Assembly (NCBI GenBank): GCA_913063325.1
Contig: CAJXYE010000010.1
Coordinates: 1-64,000 of the forward strand
DNA length: 64,000 nucleotides
Direction of reading: 5' to 3'
Source of the DNA: an uncultured Colwellia sp.
Lineage (GTDB): Bacteria > Pseudomonadota > Gammaproteobacteria > Enterobacterales > Alteromonadaceae
The position numbers and the translations under genes are program-made. Shown in pieces: positions 34,121 through 43,868 of this stretch. The notes under the pieces are model-generated. The model did no database searches and was not told the DNA's origin. It saw nothing but the letters and a program-made list of their open reading frames with translations. The first letter of the stretch is position 1. Every line of letters begins with the position of its first letter.

Positions 34121-34164
34121 ACGTGTACATAACAATAAAGTAATTTCGCAGGGAAAGAATAAAT

Positions 34165-36204
34165 ATGACTGTTTCACATAAAACAGGGATAAGTTTAAGA
34201 ACACAGCTTTACAGCTTAGTTATTGGTATAGCATTGGTTACCTTTATTGGCGCTTCTTGGGTAAGTGTGGATACAACCCGTACTTACTTAAACGAGCAAA
34301 TGCAAAGTCACGCGCAAGATGCAGCGACCAGTGTTGGTTTGTCAATATCACCCTATATGGATGATGAAAACTTGATGATTGTTGAAACCATGATAGTCGC
34401 CATTTTTGACTCTGGTTATTATCAAAAAGTTTCGCTCACCGATCTTGATGACAAAGTAATCGTGTCTTACGAAAATAATCGGGTTATTGATGGTGTTCCT
34501 TCATGGTTTATTAACCTGTTTGAATTAACACCGCCAATAATGAGCAGTGAAGTGAATAATGGTTGGAATATTGGCGGCATATTAAGTTTTCAAAGTCATG
34601 TTGGCTCTTCTTATATAAAGCTTTGGCAACACGCTGTTAATAACTTCTTTTCGACTTTAGTGATTGCGCTATTTTCATTTTTTGTTGCCCATTTAATTTT
34701 ACGATCGGTGTTAAATCCTCTATCTCAAGTTGAAGCGCAAGCCAACGCTGTTAGTAAGAAAGATTTTACTTTTATAGAAAAACTGCCGATGACACGTGAG
34801 CTTAAAGCCGTGATTAAAGCCATGAATATAATGGTCAGTAATATACAAGCTTCTTTTGATTTAGCCAGCAAGCAAGCCAATAAGCTGACTAAAGAACTCT
34901 TTATTGATGAGTTAACACAATTGGGTAATCGTCGCGCTTTTCAAAGCCAATTTAAAATTGCTGTTGATGAAATGCAAGCTAACGAATATGCCACTTTGGG
35001 GTTAGTACAATTACATTCACTGCAAAGCATTAATACTGACTTAGGCTATAAAGCCGGTGACGATTATGTTTGCCAAGCTGCACAATTGATCACCAAGCAG
35101 TTAAGCGCTTTTAGTGGCGCTAAACTTTATCGGGTAAATGGTGGTAGTTTCTTTTTTACACTAAATAGTGTCGGCGAAGACGTTATAAGTTTTTGTAAAC
35201 AAATTAATAATGAATTTGAGCTTTTGAACTCTCAATATTATAAAGCAGGTTTTGGTAAGTTAGTGGCCACTACTTATAATAATGACGAAGATTTAAGCGA
35301 ATTATTAGCGAAATTAGATACCTTGTTAACGCAAGAGAGCTCAGCAACCTCGTTAGGTAATGTTTATAACGATAATAACTCACAAACATCGTACGGTTTA
35401 CATGAATGGTCGAAAATCATTGATGATTTAGTGACAACAAACCATATTGAATTTACCTTTCAGCCTGTCGTTTCAACTGCTGCTGAAAATAGTGATTCTG
35501 TTGCCAATAATTCAACAAACGATGATGGCGTTTTATATTATGAGCTATTTAGTAAGTTTTTAAACAATAATGAAGTTGTCGCTAATAACCAGTTATATTC
35601 AATGGCTGAGCGTACCAATAAATCACAAGAATTAGATAAGTTGGTATTAAATAAGTTAGCCCATTTAACGGACATTTCATTAGATAGTAAAATAGCGATT
35701 AACCTTACTCATCAATCATTACATAGTACCGGGTTTAGGCATTGGCTTGCCTCTTTTATTGAAGAAAATAAAAGTAACCTGCCCCGCTTGGTTTTTGAAA
35801 TTAACGAAGAGGCTATTCTTGCAGGGGTAGTTTCAAGTATTCACTTTATACAAACGGTGAAATCTTTAGGCATTGAAGTGTGTATTGACCGATTTGGTGC
35901 AAGTTTTACCTCGTTTAAATACCTTAAAGGTTTAGATGTCGATTACTTAAAAATCGATGGTGCTTACATACATGAACTTGAACTGCATAGTGAGAACAAA
36001 CACTTTATTCAAGCGGTTACGCAAATAGGTCATGGCGTAGGTATAAAGATATTAACCAGCCATGTAGAAAGCTTAGAAACTAAACAATTACTGTCAGATC
36101 TTGATTGTGATGGACTTCAAGGTAATTTCATTCAAAAAACATTAACATTGAAGGTAAAAGATACGAATTTAGGCTGTATTTATTCGCCTATTACGGTATC
36201 ATAG
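34165..36204 (+). CDS. LapD-like c-di-GMP receptor (LapD/MoxY-type N-terminus, HAMP-like, degenerate GGDEF and EAL)
   Basis: N-terminal periplasmic domain between TM helices; NGGSFFF in place of GGDEF; YYELFSKF in place of the EAL motif; neighbour of lapG. Confidence 0.87.
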   Translation: MTVSHKTGISLRTQLYSLVIGIALVTFIGASWVSVDTTRTYLNEQMQSHAQDAATSVGLSISPYMDDENLMIVETMIVAIFDSGYYQKVSLTDLDDKVIVSYENNRVIDGVPSWFINLFELTPPIMSSEVNNGWNIGGILSFQSHVGSSYIKLWQHAVNNFFSTLVIALFSFFVAHLILRSVLNPLSQVEAQANAVSKKDFTFIEKLPMTRELKAVIKAMNIMVSNIQASFDLASKQANKLTKELFIDELTQLGNRRAFQSQFKIAVDEMQANEYATLGLVQLHSLQSINTDLGYKAGDDYVCQAAQLITKQLSAFSGAKLYRVNGGSFFFTLNSVGEDVISFCKQINNEFELLNSQYYKAGFGKLVATTYNNDEDLSELLAKLDTLLTQESSATSLGNVYNDNNSQTSYGLHEWSKIIDDLVTTNHIEFTFQPVVSTAAENSDSVANNSTNDDGVLYYELFSKFLNNNEVVANNQLYSMAERTNKSQELDKLVLNKLAHLTDISLDSKIAINLTHQSLHSTGFRHWLASFIEENKSNLPRLVFEINEEAILAGVVSSIHFIQTVKSLGIEVCIDRFGASFTSFKYLKGLDVDYLKIDGAYIHELELHSENKHFIQAVTQIGHGVGIKILTSHVESLETKQLLSDLDCDGLQGNFIQKTLTLKVKDTNLGCIYSPITVS

Positions 36205-36236
36205 CCGCAATTATAGTACGGAAAGGGACCAACGCT

Positions 36237-37022
36237 ATGAACAAAAACATTATAGCTGCCGCAATTTTTGCCTCATTAAGCGCAATTGTTATGCCAGCTC
36301 AAGCGATAGATATTGATAAAACAGCACAAGGTTACATTGACTTCTTTTCTAGCAGTGAATGTAAAGCTCAAGGCTGTGACCTTAATGCTGCATTAAATGC
36401 TGCAATTTCTGAGTTTCCTATATATGCTGAGTCGCTACTTGCTGCAGCAATAAAAGCTGTAGGTCCAAATACTCCTGCAGCTAAAGAATTAGTTGCATCA
36501 GCTGTAGCTGCAGTTAGTACAGACTCAACTTTGACTGCTACTCTATTAAAGACAGCAACCGAGGAAGGTGTAAACTTTAATACTGCCTTAGTCAATGAAT
36601 GTCATGTAAATTTTGATGACGATAAAGAGCTTGATATTGCAGACACAAAAGACTGTGATTTTATTACTGCTTTAGAGAATTCTATTACTGAAGACCCAAC
36701 CTCAGCTGAAGCGTTAGTTGCTGCTGCCCTTGCTGCTGCTGGTCCGGATTCTGAAATGGCTGAGTCAATTATTGCAACGGCAATAACTGCACTTGGACCA
36801 GATTCACCTCTTATTCCAAGCATATTAACTATTGCGACTAATGCTGGTGTTAACAGCGATATAGTAACAGGCATTGCGATTGCAAGTGGCGTTGATGCTA
36901 CTATTGCTTCTGAAGCTACAGCAGCTGGCCCAGGTACTACGGCAGGAACCAACACAGTTACGACTAATCGTGGCGGCGCTAACAACGGCGGCGGCGGTGG
37001 TGGTATTTCAGACAACCAATAG
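36237..37022 (+). CDS. Secreted low-complexity repeat protein of unknown function
   Basis: Signal peptide ending PAQA; internal repeats AESLLAAAIKAVGPNTPAAKELVASAV / AEALVAAALAAAGPDSEMAESIIATAI; Gly-rich tail. Confidence 0.7.
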   Translation: MNKNIIAAAIFASLSAIVMPAQAIDIDKTAQGYIDFFSSSECKAQGCDLNAALNAAISEFPIYAESLLAAAIKAVGPNTPAAKELVASAVAAVSTDSTLTATLLKTATEEGVNFNTALVNECHVNFDDDKELDIADTKDCDFITALENSITEDPTSAEALVAAALAAAGPDSEMAESIIATAITALGPDSPLIPSILTIATNAGVNSDIVTGIAIASGVDATIASEATAAGPGTTAGTNTVTTNRGGANNGGGGGGISDNQ

Positions 37023-37040
37023 TCGGTTAGTTACCTTATA

Positions 37041-37066
37041 AAAAAGATCCTGCGGGGTCTTTTTTA
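37041..37066 (+). terminator. Rho-independent terminator
   Basis: aaaaagatcc-tgc-ggggtctttttt. Confidence 0.8.
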
Positions 37067-37109
37067 GTTTTAGCGCTGTTATTTTGTTTCCTGGTCATAC
37101 AGTTACTCC

Positions 37110-37195
37110 GAGTCTCATCGCAAACGTCATCTTCGAGTTTACTTGTCGAAGATCCATTGTCTTATAAGCTGGATTCAGTAAAATGTGCATTCTGT
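37110..37195. repeat. REP-like hairpin, family B
   Basis: gtcatcttcgagtttacttgtcgaagatccattgtcttataagctggattcag. Confidence 0.85.
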
Positions 37196-37253
37196 TTAAT
37201 CTACATCTGCATGTTTTTAATTTTTCTATACACTACACAGTAATAAGGTTCCG

Positions 37254-38570
37254 TTGACTAAATTTTTCTTTTATAGCTTATGTACGCTTATTGTTTATGC
37301 CCCTATCCCTTTAGGCGCAAATAGAATTTGGGCAAGCTCTACCATCAGTTTTTGTATTTTTGCACTGTTTTTATGCCATTTACTTTCTAGCCTCAAAAAC
37401 AAACAGCCATTTGCTCCACCAAAATACTCCCTCGCTGTACTTGTACCTCTTAGCATTACTGCGCTGTGGTTAGCCATTCAGATTACCCCTGGTTTAGGTC
37501 CGCTGTTAGGTCGTTCATTCTCTACGCTTTCATATGACCCCTCCTTAACCCATATTATGCTATTAAAGACGATTGCTTTAACTCAGTTTGCTTGGTTAGT
37601 GTTTTATTATGTTAATACCAAAGCGCTGCTGTATAAGTTTGCCCTAAGCATACTGTTAGCTGGCTTGTTTCAGGCGTTATATGCCAGTTGGTTAAATCTT
37701 AATGAGGGCATGGCATCACCTATTTTTAATATCCCTTATTCAACCGCGGCAGTGGGTAGTTTTGTTTATAAAAACCAGTTAGCTAATTACTTAGCGCTGT
37801 GTTTATCTATTGGTATTGGCGTACTGATCAGCCAGCTTTCGATAAAAGGCTCAGGTGGGCAAATACGCCATAAAATTCGTGATATTGCTTCGGTTTTATT
37901 AAGCACTAAGATGCTGATCCGTCTGAGTTTGATTATTATGATCATTGCGTTAATTTTAACGCGGTCACGCATGGGTAATTCGGCGTTTTTCTTGGCTTTA
38001 GCTGCTATCAGTATTTTCTCTTTTTTCTTTTATAACCGTAAACCCAAACACTTGCGTTTGTTGATATTGAGCTTCTTTATTCTCGACCTTATTTTAGTCG
38101 GTACTATTTTTGGTGTTGAGAAGGTGAAACAGCGTTTGTTAGAAACCAGTTTGGCGTCTGAAACAAGAGATGAAGTGGTTCGTGATTCAATACCCATGAT
38201 ATTGGACTACCCGGTTTTTGGCACAGGGGGAGGAAGTTTCTACTCAAGCTTTTCTAAATATCAAGCACAGCCCTATTCTGGTTTTTATGATCATGCTCAT
38301 AATGATTATATTCAATTTGCTGCTGAGCTAGGTTTACCGATTACGCTTTTATTAGGCACTATGGTGCTCTACTGTTTATTTATTTCATTGAAAACCATAG
38401 TAAAACGTAAAACCCCCTTGTATCAAGGCATCTCGTTTGGTTGTACGGCCGCTATTATCCATATGTTATTACATTCAACGGTAGATTTTTCCTTACAGTC
38501 ACCCGCTATAGCCCTGCTCTTTGTCAGTATATTGTCACTAAGTTTGATTGCGTCGAATTTGAAGAGATAA
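37254..38570 (+). CDS. O-antigen ligase / polymerase-like membrane protein (Wzy_C-type)
   Basis: Polytopic; HAHNDYIQFAAELGLP motif typical of the Wzy_C/WaaL family; TTG start. Confidence 0.82.
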   Translation: MTKFFFYSLCTLIVYAPIPLGANRIWASSTISFCIFALFLCHLLSSLKNKQPFAPPKYSLAVLVPLSITALWLAIQITPGLGPLLGRSFSTLSYDPSLTHIMLLKTIALTQFAWLVFYYVNTKALLYKFALSILLAGLFQALYASWLNLNEGMASPIFNIPYSTAAVGSFVYKNQLANYLALCLSIGIGVLISQLSIKGSGGQIRHKIRDIASVLLSTKMLIRLSLIIMIIALILTRSRMGNSAFFLALAAISIFSFFFYNRKPKHLRLLILSFFILDLILVGTIFGVEKVKQRLLETSLASETRDEVVRDSIPMILDYPVFGTGGGSFYSSFSKYQAQPYSGFYDHAHNDYIQFAAELGLPITLLLGTMVLYCLFISLKTIVKRKTPLYQGISFGCTAAIIHMLLHSTVDFSLQSPAIALLFVSILSLSLIASNLKR

Positions 38571-38611
38571 TTAAGGTGCCACACTGAGCTAGATCTTGAA
38601 ACGGTGAGTAC

Positions 38612-39250
38612 CACACTAAATGAGATCCTGAAATGAATTCAGGATGACGAATTCAGGATGACGGGTTTTAACGTCATGCTGAACTCGTTTCAGCACCTCA
38701 AGCGACAAGTGACACACTGAACTAGATCCTTAAACCGTAAGTGCCACACTGAACGGGATCCTGAAATAAATTCAGGATGACGGATTGTAACGTCATACTG
38801 AACTCGTTTCAGTACCTATGTTTTTCGTCATACTGAACTCGTTTCAGCACCTCAATCGACAAATACCATACTGAATCAGTAAGTACCATACTAAATGAGA
38901 TCCTGAAATAAATTCAGGATGACGAGTTGGGGATGACAGATTGTAACGTCATACTGAACTCGTTTCAGTACCTATGTTTTTCGTCATGCTGAACTCGTTT
39001 CAGCACCTCAATCGACAAATACCATACTGAATCAGTAAGTACCATACTAAACGAGATCCTGAAATGAATTCAGGATGACGAGTTGGGGATGACGGATTGT
39101 AACGTCATACTGAACTCGTTTCAGTACCTATGTTTTTCGTCATGCTGAACTCGTTTCAGCACCTCAAGCAGCAAGTGCCACATTTAACAAGATACTTAAA
39201 CTATGAGTACCAAACTAAACGAGATCCTGAAATAAATTCAGGATGACGAA
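38612..39250. repeat. Higher-order array of family A REP-like hairpins
   Basis: Three higher-order units starting near 38739, 38881 and 39037 (periods 142 and 156 bp), each with several hairpins. Confidence 0.93.
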
Positions 39251-39254
39251 CTAA

Positions 39255-39555
39255 AGATGACGAATTAACTAAGACAATGGATCTTCGACAAGTAACCTCG
39301 AAGATGACGTTTGATGGGTTTCGGAGTAAACCGCATAAGTCGTCATTTCCTAGGTGTTTTGTCGGACGTAGCATGGATGCTACTTATTAGAGAATGCAGG
39401 ATGCACATTCTCCTGAGCATATTCTCCTGAATCCAGTTCACTAAGACAATGGATCTTCGACAAGTAAACTCGAAGATGACGTTTGCTGGGTTTCGGAGTA
39501 ATCCGCATAAGTCGTCATTCCCTAGGTGTTTCGTCGAGAATCCAGTTCACTAATG
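39255..39555. repeat. Two copies of the composite family B hairpin element
   Basis: gacaatggatcttcgacaagtaa.ctcgaagatgacgtttg.tgggtttcggagtaa.ccgcataagtcgtcatt.cctaggtgttt repeated at about 39272 and 39442. Confidence 0.9.
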
Positions 39556-39561
39556 ATATGA

Positions 39562-40056
39562 CTAATCCTGACAATACGCATCAACAAGGGTAATTTGCGA
39601 AACAAGTACGCTATTGGGCGCTACTGAGCCCGGTAAGCCTTTGCTGCCATAGGCTAAATGGGGTGGTAAATAAAGCTCCCACGTTGCACCAACGTTCATC
39701 AAAGGTACACCTTCACGCCAGCCTTTAATCATTTTAGTTAATCGAAACTTATTTGGCTTACCGCGTTGATAGCTACTATCTATTATTTTTTTCGATTCAA
39801 CGGATAGCATTTTATAGTGCACGGTAACTTTATAATCTGAGTCGGGTTTACAGCCTGTACCTTGCTCTAAAATTTTATATTGTAAACCCGAGTCAGTGGT
39901 TACCACCCCATCACGTTTCAAGTTTATAGCTAACCAGTTTTTAGCTTTGATGCCATTGATTTCTACTGCGGTATACAAGCTGTCAGAGTTGTTTGAGCTA
40001 GCGCAGCTAAACAATAAGGAACAAACTAGGCTAACTGATAAGGTACGTATTAACAT
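39562..40056 (-). CDS. FKBP-type peptidyl-prolyl isomerase lipoprotein
   Basis: Lipobox LFSCASS; VTVHYKMLS..., GWREGVPLMNVGATWELYLPPHLAYGSKG. Confidence 0.9.
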   Translation of the reverse strand: MLIRTLSVSLVCSLLFSCASSNNSDSLYTAVEINGIKAKNWLAINLKRDGVVTTDSGLQYKILEQGTGCKPDSDYKVTVHYKMLSVESKKIIDSSYQRGKPNKFRLTKMIKGWREGVPLMNVGATWELYLPPHLAYGSKGLPGSVAPNSVLVSQITLVDAYCQD

Positions 40057-40242
40057 TTTATTTTCTCTACAATTAATTTAGTGGAAATTTGTGATTTATT
40101 GATATGATGATGGCGTTTAATAAATTTTTTATCATTGAGTCATAACTTAGGCAAACTGATTTTATAGCGAAGTGATGCGAATGTCATGGCATTAAAGTAA
40201 TCAACTCATTCTGTGCTTGTTCTTTGCTTATTCTTTGATACA

Positions 40243-40550
40243 TACCTGCTACCATTCAAGATGCAGGTTTCAGAGAGCTTGAGCAATGTTAATTCAAGGC
40301 GCTGTGATGAAAGAATGGTTATTCAGGAGAATGTGCTCCTGCATTCTCTAATAAGCTATATCCGTATAGCGTCATTGTAAGTCACAGCAACGATGAAGTA
40401 ATGTTGCTCAAGCACTTCTTTGATGGGTTTTAAATGACTTTATACCGCGTTAAATAATCAAACCATAGAATGACTATGCTTTACTTATTTTACTTATCTA
40501 AAGCCATTTTAATTCCCACTGAAATCCTGCACTTTGATTGGTAGCGGGTA
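40243..40550. mobile_element. MITE-like element with about 25-bp imperfect terminal inverted repeats
   Basis: TACCTGCTACCATTCAAGATGCAGG (40243-40267) vs reverse complement of 40526-40550 TACCCGCTACCAATCAAAGTGCAGG; 21/25 matches. Confidence 0.7.
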
Positions 40551-40623
40551 TAGATATTCTAATAAGTCATTGCTTTGATATTACTGAGACTTGTTAATCG
40601 AATCGTTTAAATTACATTTTCAT

Positions 40624-40650
40624 GTGATACTATAGTGATACATTATATAG
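40624..40650 (+). promoter_or_regulatory. Putative TA operator/promoter with repeated GTGATAC
   Basis: gtgatactatagtgatacattatat immediately upstream of the antitoxin. Confidence 0.45.
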
Positions 40651-40668
40651 GTTACCAATGGATTTATC

Positions 40669-40926
40669 ATGAGAGTCGAACTAGTTACTACACTTAAACG
40701 GCAAGCAACCAAAATACTGGCTGATTTACATTTGTCAAAAGAGCCCGTCTTAATTACAGAACATGGCAAGCCATCTGCTTATTTGGTTGATGTTGATGAC
40801 TATGAGTTTATGCAACAGCGCATGGCGATCTTAGAAGGGGTAGCGCGAGGCGAACAGGCAATTAAAAATGGCGATACATTTTCTAATCTAGCAGCAAAAG
40901 AGAAAATGAGTAAATGGCTGAAATAA
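40669..40926 (+). CDS. Phd/YefM-family antitoxin
   Basis: LSKEPVLITEHGKPSAYLVDVDDYE; overlaps the toxin gene. Confidence 0.9.
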   Translation: MRVELVTTLKRQATKILADLHLSKEPVLITEHGKPSAYLVDVDDYEFMQQRMAILEGVARGEQAIKNGDTFSNLAAKEKMSKWLK

Positions 40927-41213
40927 TTTGGACAGCTCCAGCGCTTAATAATTTAAATGACATAGCTGAATATATTGCTATAAGTAATTTAGCAGCAGCT
41001 AAGAAATTGACTCAAGAAATATTTGATAAAATATCAAGATTAGAGAGTCACCCTGAATCAGGAAAAATTCCACTTGAGTTAGACAATTTGAATTATAGGG
41101 AAGTTATTGTTAAGCCCTGCAGAATTTTTTATAAAGTAGAGAATACTAACGTCTATATTTTACATGTAATGCGCCAAGAGCGTGATCTAAGAAAGTTTAT
41201 TCTACAGAGCTAA
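40914..41213 (+). CDS. RelE/ParE-family toxin
   Basis: WTAPALNNLNDIAEYIA..., YREVIVKPCRIFYKVENTNVYILHVMRQERDL. Confidence 0.92.
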   Translation: MAEIIWTAPALNNLNDIAEYIAISNLAAAKKLTQEIFDKISRLESHPESGKIPLELDNLNYREVIVKPCRIFYKVENTNVYILHVMRQERDLRKFILQS

Positions 41214-41245
41214 CAAGCAAAGTCTGCTAGCTTATTCGTTAAATT

Positions 41246-42007
41246 TTATTGACCACTATCTAAACGGCTCTGCCATTTCTGTGTTAATTTTTTCAGGCTA
41301 TTGTCCGCTTTCATGCTTTGCAATGATGTTGACAACTTTTGCACAACTGCCGGAGACGTTTTTAAGCTGCAAGCCAAGAAAAAATCGAATCTAAAGTCAT
41401 GGATCACAGGGTGCTTGCGGTATTTTTTCATCTTACTAGGCGAGTCAAGTTTGTTGACTAGGATCTCGTCATTAAGCAAAACTAAGTCAATGCTGTCTTT
41501 CCTTACCTCAAGCATTTTTAGCAAAGCATTGTAGTTTTTTAATACATATAAGTTTTTATCTTTTTCAAAACCTTTCTCCAGCAAGAAGTGGTGCGATGCA
41601 TAATTTTCATTAACCGCGACCCTGTACTTAAGGGCATCGTCAAAATTTTGTAAAACAATATTTTTTTCACGCAATGAATAAAAAGACGTGCTAGCGCTGG
41701 TAATTTGCCCTACCCATTGAAACAAAGACTCGCGAAATGGCAGACGAACTATAGAATAAATGCAAACATCCCTTTGTTCTACAGCCTGTTGATAGGCGAT
41801 TGACCAGTCACTGACTACAATGCTGTGGTTATAATTTGCTCTGTCGAAGATCTCCCTGACTATCTCCGTTGCCAGGCCCGTAATTTCTTTGTTTTTTTGC
41901 ACTATTTGAAAAGGAGGTAAATTCTCAGTAACAATAGTTATCTGCTGAGCACTGAGTACATGACTCAAAAAGGCAAAAATAATAACAAAACTCTTTATGT
42001 ATCCCAT
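41246..42007 (-). CDS. Periplasmic substrate-binding protein (SBP family 3-like)
   Basis: Signal peptide; ITIVTENLPPFQI...GLATEIVREIFDRANY. Confidence 0.85.
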   Translation of the reverse strand: MGYIKSFVIIFAFLSHVLSAQQITIVTENLPPFQIVQKNKEITGLATEIVREIFDRANYNHSIVVSDWSIAYQQAVEQRDVCIYSIVRLPFRESLFQWVGQITSASTSFYSLREKNIVLQNFDDALKYRVAVNENYASHHFLLEKGFEKDKNLYVLKNYNALLKMLEVRKDSIDLVLLNDEILVNKLDSPSKMKKYRKHPVIHDFRFDFFLACSLKTSPAVVQKLSTSLQSMKADNSLKKLTQKWQSRLDSGQ

Positions 42008-42329
42008 TCATCTTCCTTAAGACCTGGTGATTTGTGTACTTAAAAATCTGATATTGTAAAATAGCACCATGGGTAACATCCGTGGACCATTTATACTATA
42101 ACCTTTATAACTAGGTAAAATAAGTGCCTGCATAGCATGAAACATCGGATCTAGTGTATTGGGATGAAATAGTATTATATTCTTAAGTTATTGAAGCGTG
42201 TATACTTCTTATTTCATTAAAATTGCTTTAATTTTTATAGACGTTTTTAAAATCGTCATAAAGAAGCAATAATGCTACAGCTCTTTTCAGAGCTACCTTA
42301 GCTCAACTATAGTAAGAATTAGAAACAAC

Positions 42330-43787
42330 ATGATAGAGCACAGCAATATAGGAATACAGGAAACCATCTTGTGGCACGATTACGAGACATGGGGGATTTC
42401 ACCTGCGTTTGATAAACCGTCACAATTTGCCGGTATTCGCACTGATCTCGACCTCAATATTATTGGTGAGCCTGAAATGTTTTATTGCTCGCCGCCTATT
42501 GATTATTTACCACATCCTGAAGCTTGCTTAGTTACCGGTATTACCCCACAAAAAGCACAACGTGAAGGTTTGTCAGAAGCGGAGTTTGCTGCGCGTATTC
42601 ATACCCTATTCTCTACTCCCAATACCTGCGTAGCTGGCTATAATAATATTCGTTTTGATGATGAAGTGACTCGATACCTTCTTTATCGTAACTTTTACGA
42701 CCCTTATGGCCGTGAGTGGCAAAATGGTAATAGCCGTTGGGACATCATTGATATGGTTCGTGCCACCTATGCGCTGCGCCCTGAAGGAATAAATTGGCCT
42801 ACGGTAGAGCGTGATGGCGAACAGGTTGTTAGTTTTCGTTTAGAGTTGTTAACCAAGGCTAATGGTATTGCTCATGAAGCTGCCCATGATGCGATGAGTG
42901 ATGTTTATGCCACCATTGCCATGGCAAAGTTAATCAAAGAAAAACAACCTAAACTGTATGAGTTTATTTTCAACTTAAAAAGCAAAAACCAAGTTAAAGA
43001 TTTGATAAATACTGCAGAAATGACGCCTGTTGTTCATACCTCTAGCAAAATATCATCAGCGCATGGTTGTACTAGTTGGTTTGCACCAATCAGTTACCAT
43101 CCAGTTAATAAAAACGCGGTGATCTGCGTCGATTTAGCACAAGATATTTCACCTTTGCTTGATTTAAGCAGTGAAGATATTAAAGCACGCCTATATACCC
43201 GTTATGATGATTTAGCACCAGATGAAAAACCTATTCCGGTTAAGCTTATTCATGTTAATAAATGTCCGGTAATTGCGCCGGCCAAAACCTTATTACCTGA
43301 AAATGCCGAGCGCTTGGCAATACCCCGTGATTTTTGTTTAGAAAACTTAGCGTTATTGAAAAAGCATGCTGAACTTAGAGATAAGTTAAGCGATGTTTTT
43401 GCTACGTCTGACTTTGATAATGCGAACACGGATGCCGAGCAAGCTTTATACGGTGGCAGCTTTTTTAGTCATAGCGATAAAGCGCAAATGGATATTTTAC
43501 GGGGCTTAACACCTGAGCAATTGGCTAATCACCCGTTTCAATTTCAAGATGAACGTTTGGACGTGTTGCTATTTCGCTACCGAGCGAGAAACTATCCACA
43601 TACATTATCAACAGCTGAGCAAGAAAAATGGCAACAGTATTGTCAGAACAAACTGCAATACGGTGGTAAAGGCATATTATCAATAGATGAGTTTATGATG
43701 ACTATTGAAAACCTTGCCCATGAAAATGAAGAAAACAAAGCTAAAATGTCAGTGTTAAAAGCTTTATATGAGTATGTACAGGGTTAA
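42330..43787 (+). CDS. sbcB: Exodeoxyribonuclease I
   Basis: ILWHDYETWGISPAFDKPSQFAGIRTD, GYNNIRFDDEVTRYLLYRNFYDPY. Confidence 0.97.
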   Translation: MIEHSNIGIQETILWHDYETWGISPAFDKPSQFAGIRTDLDLNIIGEPEMFYCSPPIDYLPHPEACLVTGITPQKAQREGLSEAEFAARIHTLFSTPNTCVAGYNNIRFDDEVTRYLLYRNFYDPYGREWQNGNSRWDIIDMVRATYALRPEGINWPTVERDGEQVVSFRLELLTKANGIAHEAAHDAMSDVYATIAMAKLIKEKQPKLYEFIFNLKSKNQVKDLINTAEMTPVVHTSSKISSAHGCTSWFAPISYHPVNKNAVICVDLAQDISPLLDLSSEDIKARLYTRYDDLAPDEKPIPVKLIHVNKCPVIAPAKTLLPENAERLAIPRDFCLENLALLKKHAELRDKLSDVFATSDFDNANTDAEQALYGGSFFSHSDKAQMDILRGLTPEQLANHPFQFQDERLDVLLFRYRARNYPHTLSTAEQEKWQQYCQNKLQYGGKGILSIDEFMMTIENLAHENEENKAKMSVLKALYEYVQG

Positions 43788-43868
43788 TAGTAATAATCCG
43801 AAAACAGTGTCTAAAAGCAGGAAGTAATAGCCTACAAGATCTATACTTGAAATTAGTCTTACTACATT

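Noticed and set aside
33701-34204. Minus-strand ORFs 33701-33898 and 34010-34204
   Set aside because: Translations such as RHPEFISGPHAASATLN and VILNLFQDL come from reading through REP units; not credible genes.
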